Shown one piece after another: positions 53,106 through 58,829 of a DNA stretch of 58,829 nt (its first letter is position 1; every line of letters begins with the position of its first letter). This DNA is from Azohydromonas aeria (GTDB lineage: Bacteria; Pseudomonadota; Gammaproteobacteria; Burkholderiales; Burkholderiaceae_C). The stretch covers positions 1 to 58,829 of the forward strand of contig NZ_VIDQ01000044.1 in assembly GCF_009760915.1 (NCBI RefSeq), in the 5' to 3' direction. Made by a program: the position numbers and the translations under genes. The notes beneath the pieces are model-generated. The model was not told where the DNA came from, made no database searches, and worked only from the letters and a program-made list of their open reading frames with translations.

Positions 53106-55018
53106 CCCGCTCCATGACAGTGAACAACCCTGCCGTCGGGCCACAGGTGCGCCAGCGCCGCAGGACCCGTGGCAAGCTGGTGCCCATCATGGGCACCGCC
53201 TCGGTGGCGGGTGGCTTGTGGACGGCCACGCAGCACTTCGCCCATACCTTCGACTACCACGCCAGCCTCGGGATGAACGTGGGCCACGTGTACCTGCCCT
53301 GGCACGTGCTGGGCTGGGCCGCGAAGTGGAGCGAGGTCTACCCGCAGCAGCTGATGACTTCGGGTAGCGTCGGCGCGATGGTGGCCGCAGGCGGCCTGAT
53401 CGCCACCATGGTCGTGAAGATGGTCGAGGCCAGCAAGCCCACGGGCAACCAGTACATGCACGGCAGCGCCCGCTGGGCCACGCTGAAGGACATTCAGGCA
53501 GCAGGCCTGCTGCCACGCGAGGCACGGAGCTGGCGCGAGAGGATGCACAAGCTGCCGCCGCCGTCAGCCCTGGCCTGCTACGTGGGCGGCTGGATCGACA
53601 AGCAGGGCGTGCTGCGCTACCTGCGCCACACCGGGCCGGAACACATCCTGTGCTACGCCCCCACCAGGTCCGGCAAGGGCGTGGGCCTGGTGATCCCGAC
53701 GCTGCTTTCCTGGGTCAAGAGCGCCTTCATCACGGACCTCAAGGGCGAGCTGTGGGAGCTGACCTCGGGCTGGCGAAAGCTCTTCGCCGGCAACAAGGTG
53801 CTGAAGTTCGAGCCGGCTGCGCTGGACAGCGCGCACTGGAATGCGCTGGACGAGGTGCGTCTCGGGACCGAGCACGAAGTCGGGGACGTCCAGAACATCG
53901 CGCAGATGATCGTGGACCCCGATGGCAGGGGGCTGGAATCGCACTGGCAGAAGACCAGCTTCGCCCTGCTGCAAGGGGTCATCCTGCATGCCCTGTACCG
54001 GGCCAGGAACGGCGACGGCCCGCGCGCCTCGCTGCCGGTGGTGGACCACATGCTGGCCGACCCGGAGCGCGCGACGGCCGAGCTGTGGGTGGAGATGACG
54101 CAGTACCACCACCTCGACGGCGAGGTGCACCCGGTGGTCGGCGCCGCGGCGCGCGACCAGCTTGACCGGCACGAAGAGGAAGCCGGCTCGGTGCTGTCCA
54201 CGCTCAAGAGCTACCTGTCGCTGTACCGCGATCCGGTTGTGGCCCGCAACGTCGCGGACAGCCACTTCCGTAGCAGGGACCTGATGCACCACGACAGCCC
54301 GGTGAGCCTGTACCTGGTCACCCAGCCCAGCGACAAGGAGCGGCTGCGCCCGCTGCTGCGGCTGCTGATCACGATGACGATACGGCTGCTGGCCGACAAG
54401 ATCGGCTTCGAGCAGGGGCGTCCGAGGCCCAGCTACAAGCACAAGCTGCTGATGATGCTGGACGAGCTCACGGCCTTCCGCAGGCTGCCGATCCTCGAGG
54501 ACGCGCTGTCGTGGATGGCCGGCTACGGCATCAAGGCCTTCTTGGTGATCCAGGACATCACGCAGCTTCGCCACCCTCAGCTGGGCTACGGGCCGAGCGA
54601 GACGATCAGCTCGAACTGCCACGTGCAGTGCGCCTTCCCGCCCAACCGGGTCGAGACGGCGGAGTACCTGTCGCGGCAGACCGGGCAGACCACCGTGCTC
54701 AAGGAGGCCATCACGGTCAGCGGCAAGCGTGTGGCCTTCATGGAGTCCAACGTCTCGCGCACGGTGCAGGAAGTCGCGCGCAACCTGCTCACGGCCGACG
54801 AGGCGATGCGCATGCCCGGCCCCGAGAAGGACAGCGCCGACCAGATCACGAAGGCCGGCGACATGGTGGTGTACGTGGCGGGCTACCCGGCGATCTACGG
54901 CAAGCAGCCGCTGTACTTCCAGGACCCCACCTTCCTGGCCCGCTCGCAAGTGGCGCCGCCCAAGACCAGCGACTGGATCGTGGCCACGAACCAGCCGCGC
55001 ATGGAGCAAGCAGCATGA
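53102..55018 (+). CDS. traG: TraG, VirD4-like coupling protein
   Basis: 638 aa. Two N-terminal membrane spans (about residues 30-50 and 80-105), Walker A APTRSGKGVGLVIP near residue 187, Walker B LLMMLDELTAF near 450, and the C-terminal STLKSYLSLY and SSNCHVQCAF motifs. Links the relaxosome to the Trb channel. Confidence 0.94.
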   Translation: MTRSMTVNNPAVGPQVRQRRRTRGKLVPIMGTASVAGGLWTATQHFAHTFDYHASLGMNVGHVYLPWHVLGWAAKWSEVYPQQLMTSGSVGAMVAAGGLIATMVVKMVEASKPTGNQYMHGSARWATLKDIQAAGLLPREARSWRERMHKLPPPSALACYVGGWIDKQGVLRYLRHTGPEHILCYAPTRSGKGVGLVIPTLLSWVKSAFITDLKGELWELTSGWRKLFAGNKVLKFEPAALDSAHWNALDEVRLGTEHEVGDVQNIAQMIVDPDGRGLESHWQKTSFALLQGVILHALYRARNGDGPRASLPVVDHMLADPERATAELWVEMTQYHHLDGEVHPVVGAAARDQLDRHEEEAGSVLSTLKSYLSLYRDPVVARNVADSHFRSRDLMHHDSPVSLYLVTQPSDKERLRPLLRLLITMTIRLLADKIGFEQGRPRPSYKHKLLMMLDELTAFRRLPILEDALSWMAGYGIKAFLVIQDITQLRHPQLGYGPSETISSNCHVQCAFPPNRVETAEYLSRQTGQTTVLKEAITVSGKRVAFMESNVSRTVQEVARNLLTADEAMRMPGPEKDSADQITKAGDMVVYVAGYPAIYGKQPLYFQDPTFLARSQVAPPKTSDWIVATNQPRMEQAA

Positions 55019-55212
55019 CCTGGCAAGCACCGCCGACCCGCTGGGAGCAGTTCACCGACTCCATCGGTGTCTCGTTGCTGGCAAGCCTGTTTGTCATCCT
55101 GCTGATGGCCTGCTGGCACTTTTGGAAGGAGCGCAGCAACCGCAGGCCCGAGCAGCGCGGAAAGGACCCCCCACGCGGGGAAGACGCCCCGCATGGAAGG
55201 GTCGGCCCATGA
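55015..55212 (+). CDS. small single-span membrane protein between traG and traF
   Basis: 65 aa, ATGA-coupled to traG and to traF. One hydrophobic helix (VSLLASLFVILLMACWHFW), then a basic tail (KERSNRRPEQRGKD). RP4 has traF directly after traG, so this is an extra gene I do not recognise. Could stabilise TraG or TraF in the membrane. Confidence 0.65.
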   Translation: MTWQAPPTRWEQFTDSIGVSLLASLFVILLMACWHFWKERSNRRPEQRGKDPPRGEDAPHGRVGP

Positions 55213-55736
55213 GGCGCTGGCACAAGTTCGCCCTGACCGGCGTCGTGGCCGCCCCGCTGGCGCTGGGCGCCGCGACCAAGGCGCTGGGCCTGTACTGGAA
55301 CACCAGCCCGAGCATCCCGCTGGGCCTGTACCGCGCCACCAGCGAGCTGGTGCGCGTCGGGTCCTACGTCCTGCTGTGCCTGCCGCAGGGCGGCGTCTTC
55401 GAGCAGGCCTACCGGCGCGGCTACCTGGGTGTGGGCGTGTGCCCTGGTGGCGCCGGCTACGTCATGAAGCGCGTGATGGCAGCGCACGGCGACCACGTGG
55501 AGCTGGATGACGACGGCGTGCGCGTCAATGGCCAGCCGCTGCCCGACAGCGCCCCGGTGCGCTTCGACGGCGCCGGCCGGCTCATGCCGCACCTGCAGGC
55601 CACCAGCGCCACGCTGGCGCCCGACCAGGTCCTGCTCATGTCCGACCGATTTCCCCTCTCCTTCGATGCCCGCTACTTCGGGCCGACCAGCCGCAGGCAG
55701 ATCAAGACCGTGATCCGCCCCGTGTTCACCTACTGA
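55209..55736 (+). CDS. traF: TraF, S26-type peptidase that matures pilin
   Basis: 175 aa. N-terminal membrane anchor, then the signal-peptidase box NTSPSIPLGLYR with likely nucleophile S35 and general-base K87 in GYVMKRVMA. In RP4 it cyclises TrbC; the TrbC substrate is at 44767-45147. Confidence 0.93.
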   Translation: MRRWHKFALTGVVAAPLALGAATKALGLYWNTSPSIPLGLYRATSELVRVGSYVLLCLPQGGVFEQAYRRGYLGVGVCPGGAGYVMKRVMAAHGDHVELDDDGVRVNGQPLPDSAPVRFDGAGRLMPHLQATSATLAPDQVLLMSDRFPLSFDARYFGPTSRRQIKTVIRPVFTY

Positions 55737-55749
55737 GGAAAAGCCACTC

Positions 55750-55956
55750 ATGGACATGCCAAACGACGAAGACGTGTCGGTGCCGGCCCCGAGCCTGGCC
55801 GAGGTGGTGCGCGACAAGCTGCGCGACGCCGGCACGCCCGCCTTCCTGGCCGAGCTCGACCCCGACGAGGCGGCGCTGGCCGGCGCCTTCCTGGAAGACG
55901 CGCTGACCCTGGGCGAGGCCCTGGACAGCGCCACCGATTTGGCCGCGGAGGCCTGA
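55750..55956 (+). CDS. TraD-like small acidic protein, 68 aa
   Basis: Strongly acidic, with LAEVVRDKLRDAGTPAFLAEL, then DPDEAALAGAFLEDALTLGE. Position (after traF and before traC) suits IncP traD. Two bp separate its stop from traC. Function unknown; assignment from context and partial memory only. Confidence 0.6.
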   Translation: MDMPNDEDVSVPAPSLAEVVRDKLRDAGTPAFLAELDPDEAALAGAFLEDALTLGEALDSATDLAAEA

Positions 55957-55958
55957 CC

Positions 55959-58553
55959 ATGGATCGCGACAAGCCTTTCCATGAGCGGGTGGCCGAGAAA
56001 CTCATCGAGCAGCTCGAAGCCGGCACGGCGCCCTGGCAGAAGCCCTGGGAGCCCGGCCGGCCAAGAGCTGGCGTGCCGATGAACCCTGTCAGCGGCAAGC
56101 GCTACAGGGGCATCAATGCCGTCTTCCTGGCGGCCCAGGGCTACAGCGACCCGCGCTGGATGACGTACAACCAAGCGCAGGCCCAGGGCGCCCAGGTGCG
56201 CAAGGGCGAGCACGGCACCCCGGTCCAGTACTGGAAGTTCAGCGAGGAGCAGCCCAGGCTCGACGCCAAGGGGCAGCCGGTGATCGGCGCGGACGGCAAG
56301 CCCGAGACGGTGCAGGTGCAACTGGAGCGCCCGCGCGTCTTCCACGCCACCGTCTTCAACGCTGAGCAGATCGACGGGCTCCCCTCGCTGCAGCACCGGC
56401 CGCCGACCTGGGATGCCGCGCAGCGCGCGGAGAAGTTGCTGTACGCCAGCGGCGCCACGATCCGCCACGTGGAAGGCGACCGCGCCTTCTACCGGCCCTC
56501 CACCGACGCCATCCAGATGCCCGGGAAAGGCCAGTTCCCGGACGCGGCCAGCTACTACGCCGTCGCGCTGCATGAGCTGGGCCACTGGACCGGGCACGAG
56601 AACCGGCTGGGCCGGGACCTCGCCAATCCGTTTGGCAGCGAAGGCTACGCGCGCGAGGAACTGCGCGCCGAGATCGCATCCATGCTGGTGGGCGACTCGC
56701 TGGGCATCGGCCACGACCCGGGCCGCCACGCGTCCTACGTCGCGTCCTGGATCAAGGTGCTCAAGGAGGATCCGTTGGAGATCTTCCGTGCGGCGGCCGA
56801 CGCGGAGCGCATCAACACCTTCGTCATGGCGTTCGACCAGCACCAGGGCCAGAAGCAGGAGGCGAGCGTGGACACCGTTGCCGAGGAAAACCAGCGCATC
56901 GACCAGGCCCTGGAGCAGGCCCAGCAGCCGCGCGTCTACCTGGCCGTGCCCTTCGCGCAGAAGGATCAGGCCAAGGCACTGGGGGCCCGCTGGGACCGCC
57001 AGGAGCAGTCCTGGTACGTGCCTCCCGGCGTGGAAACGGCGCCGCTGCTGGCACGCTGGCCGCGGCGTGAGGAAGCAGCCCCGCAGTCCCAGGCAGCACC
57101 AGCCGAGCTGCCTGTTGCGCCGGCGCACGAGGAGCCGCGCACCTACCTCGCCGTGCCCTACATCGAGCGGCACCAAGCCAAGGCCGCGGGTGCGCGCTGG
57201 GACGGCGCGGCCAAGTCCTGGTACGCGGGCGAAGGCGCGGACAGGGACGCTCTGCGGAAATGGCTGCCCGAGAACCAGCGCCAGCAGCAGGACCCGGCGA
57301 TGGCCGCGCGCGACGAGTTCGCCCAGGAGCTGCGCGGCATGGGCTTCATCCTGGAGGGCGAGCACCCAGTCATGGACGGTGCCACGCACCGGATCGCCAC
57401 GGCCGGCGACAAGGGCAAGGAGAAGGCCGGCTTCTACGTCGGACACCTCGACGGCCACGTGCCGGCCGGCTACGCCAAGGACAACCGCACCGGCCAAGAA
57501 CTACGCTGGAAGGCCAAGGGCTACCACCTCAGCGACGAGGACCGCGCCAGGCTCATCGCCGAGGCCGCGGCCAGGCGGGCCGAGCGCGAGGCCGAGCAGC
57601 AGCGCCAGCACGAGGCAGCGGCGCAGCGCGTGCAGCGCCAGCTGGCAGCTCTCCAGCCGCTGGACTCCAAGCACCCTACGCCCTACCTCCAGGCCAAGGG
57701 CATCCAGCCTTACCCCGGACTCCTCACGGACCAAGCCGGCAAGACCACCTTCGTGCCGGCCTATGACAAGACCGGCAAGCACTGGACGACGCAGTACATC
57801 GGCGACGACGGCACGAAACGGTTTGCGAAGGACAGCCACAAGGAAGGCTGCTTTCACGTCCTGGGAGGCATGAAGGAGCTGGACCGCGCGCCCGTGATCG
57901 TCGTGGGCGAGGGCTACGCCACCATGGCAACGCTGAAGGAGGCCATGGGCGCCCCGGTGGCCAGCGTGGTGGCCTTCGACTCCGGGAACGTGGGCGCGGT
58001 GGCGAAGGCGCTGCGCGAGCTCCACCCGACCAAGCCCATCCTGGTGGCCGGCGACGACGACCGGGCGGTGCAGCTCACGCAGGGCTTCAACCCGGGCCGC
58101 GAGAAGGCAGAGGCGGCAGCGCGCGACGTCGGTGGCCGGGCCTTCTTCCCCGTCTTCGCCCCGGGCGAGGCCGACTACCCGCGCGAGCTGGCGCCCATCA
58201 CGCCGGCCGCCTGGCGGCTGCACGACGCGGCCGAGCGGCTGCTGGAGCAGGGCGGGCTTTCGGACAAGGGCCGGGTTGCGGCCGAGAAGGACCTGCTCAA
58301 GCCCGAGCAGCTCGCGGCACTGGCGCGCATGAAAGCGCACACGGACTTCAACGACCTGGCGCAGCGCAGTCAGCTCGGACGCGAGGGTCTGCTGCGGCAG
58401 GTGATGCCCGAGGCGCAGCAGGCAGTGGAGCTGCACAAGGCCCGGGTGCAGGAGCAAGCCGTGAAGCAGGTCCAGCAGCGCGGCCAGGACCAATCCCGGA
58501 GTACGGGTCATGGGGTGCAGCAGCGCCAGCGCCACGGCATGCGCGCGGGATGA
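55959..58553 (+). CDS. traC: TraC-like primase with ArdC-type N-terminal domain
   Basis: 864 aa. Residues 1-300: ArdC-like ssDNA-binding (FHERVAEKLIEQLEAGTAPWQKPW) plus a zincin-like HELGH box at about 204-208. Residues about 325-430: two tandem DUF5710-type repeats (YLAVPFAQKDQAKALGARWD and YLAVPYIERHQAKAAGARWD). Residues about 560-800: TraC primase with Toprim segment VIVVGEGYATMATL near 645 and DDDRA. Primes the incoming strand and may protect it against restriction. Overlapped at its 3' end only by a fragment frame. Confidence 0.88.
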   Translation: MDRDKPFHERVAEKLIEQLEAGTAPWQKPWEPGRPRAGVPMNPVSGKRYRGINAVFLAAQGYSDPRWMTYNQAQAQGAQVRKGEHGTPVQYWKFSEEQPRLDAKGQPVIGADGKPETVQVQLERPRVFHATVFNAEQIDGLPSLQHRPPTWDAAQRAEKLLYASGATIRHVEGDRAFYRPSTDAIQMPGKGQFPDAASYYAVALHELGHWTGHENRLGRDLANPFGSEGYAREELRAEIASMLVGDSLGIGHDPGRHASYVASWIKVLKEDPLEIFRAAADAERINTFVMAFDQHQGQKQEASVDTVAEENQRIDQALEQAQQPRVYLAVPFAQKDQAKALGARWDRQEQSWYVPPGVETAPLLARWPRREEAAPQSQAAPAELPVAPAHEEPRTYLAVPYIERHQAKAAGARWDGAAKSWYAGEGADRDALRKWLPENQRQQQDPAMAARDEFAQELRGMGFILEGEHPVMDGATHRIATAGDKGKEKAGFYVGHLDGHVPAGYAKDNRTGQELRWKAKGYHLSDEDRARLIAEAAARRAEREAEQQRQHEAAAQRVQRQLAALQPLDSKHPTPYLQAKGIQPYPGLLTDQAGKTTFVPAYDKTGKHWTTQYIGDDGTKRFAKDSHKEGCFHVLGGMKELDRAPVIVVGEGYATMATLKEAMGAPVASVVAFDSGNVGAVAKALRELHPTKPILVAGDDDRAVQLTQGFNPGREKAEAAARDVGGRAFFPVFAPGEADYPRELAPITPAAWRLHDAAERLLEQGGLSDKGRVAAEKDLLKPEQLAALARMKAHTDFNDLAQRSQLGREGLLRQVMPEAQQAVELHKARVQEQAVKQVQQRGQDQSRSTGHGVQQRQRHGMRAG

Positions 58554-58557
58554 GACG

Positions 58558-58713
58558 GTGGGGCTTCTGATCGCTCAAGGCTGGTCCGTACGCGAGGCCG
58601 CCGAGGAAGTCGGTGTTTCGCCGTCGTCACTGCCCCGTGCGAAGCGCACCCACGTCGCCAAGCACCTCCTGCGGAACTCCACAAGGATCAGTGCTGCATT
58701 CGCGCGGCGCTAG
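58558..58713 (+). pseudogene. helix-turn-helix fragment cut by IS5-family element
   Basis: From GTG 58558 the frame reads GLLIAQGWSVREAAEEVGVS, then SSLPRAKRTHVAKHLL, which resembles the N-terminal helix-turn-helix of a transposase or regulator. The TAG stop (58711-58713) is part of the CTAG just before the IS5-family end, so the original gene is probably truncated. Family uncertain. Confidence 0.35.
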
Positions 58714-58829
58714 GGAACCTCTGCGTAAAGGCGTGGCAATTGTGCTGAGCGAACATTCAGGCCATGAAGCAGGCTGACCTTGGGCTGAACCTTTCGACCA
58801 AGCGCACGCGCAAGCGCGAGTTCCTGGAG
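58714..58829 (+). mobile_element. IS5-family element, left end (runs off the window)
   Basis: GGAACCTCTGCGTAAAG right after CTAG looks like an IS5-type terminal repeat, with the transposase starting 50 bp inside. Only the first 116 bp are in the window. Confidence 0.7.
58764..58829 (+). CDS. IS5-family transposase, N-terminal 22 residues
   Basis: Begins MKQADLGLNLSTKRTRKREF, the usual N-terminus of IS5-family transposases. Truncated by the window edge; completeness unknown. Confidence 0.75.
   Translation, partial: MKQADLGLNLSTKRTRKREFLE

Overview
GC-rich (mid-60s %) DNA, most like a betaproteobacterium of the Comamonadaceae/Burkholderiales. This rests on protein character only; there is no rRNA marker. 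The window joins a housekeeping/accessory block, a complete type I-E CRISPR-Cas locus with a very long array, a mobile-element-scarred accessory block, and a complete IncP-like (RP4-type) conjugation module.

Layout. 1-7465: 3' end of a family-B DNA polymerase II, a histone H1-like protein, small hypothetical genes, a 7TM diguanylate cyclase, a DUF7673-like protein, an OmpR-type response regulator broken by an in-frame amber codon, and a ProQ/FinO-type RNA chaperone. 7600-15805: type I-E array of about 107 repeats plus three degenerate repeats, read on the minus strand from an IHF-containing leader at 15806-15888. Near its old end one repeat is split by an IS1111-group element. 15889-25039: cas2, cas1, cas6e, cas5, cas7, cse2, cse1 and cas3, all on the minus strand and all intact. 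25040-33015: IS66 remnant, decayed membrane-protein gene, SRAP protein, methyltransferase, frameshifted OmpW gene, a zinc-ribbon/small protein/LuxR/AlkB-like gene cluster, and an IS630 element. 33052-34137: mnmH/selU. 34696-46571: trbN to trbA on the minus strand, almost all translationally coupled. 46737-58553: kleE-like, korB, kfrB-like, traJ (minus), oriT, traK-L-M, traI (with traH overprinted), traG, traF, traD-like and traC. The window ends in an IS5-family element.

Most notable finding. The 293-bp gap between cas3 and cse1 holds a two-repeat mini-CRISPR (22054-22143) on the strand opposite to cas. Its repeats differ from the main array, but repeat 1 keeps the ATGAACCG 5' handle. The 32-nt guide matches, through its PAM-proximal part, two tandem sites (21961- and 21986-) that sit against the -35 of the cse1 promoter. 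Both sites have an AAG PAM. Mismatches fall largely at every-sixth positions, which Cascade does not pair, and in the PAM-distal half. This is the architecture expected of a CreR-like RNA that uses Cascade to repress cas expression without cutting the chromosome.

Second notable finding. The non-coding end of the IS1111-group element carries short matches to both element ends and to both halves of the split CRISPR repeat. They have the order and polarity of a bridge/seekRNA, suggesting RNA-guided insertion into a CRISPR repeat.

How the parts fit together. The Trb proteins build the mating-pair channel, and TraI/J/K with TraH form the relaxosome at oriT (nic near 48915/48916). TraG couples it to the channel, TraF processes pilin, and TraC supplies primase. 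TrbA and KorB are the expected regulators, with KorB-operator-like sites before trbA and traI. The CRISPR locus therefore lies on, or next to, a conjugative plasmid or integrated IncP-like element.
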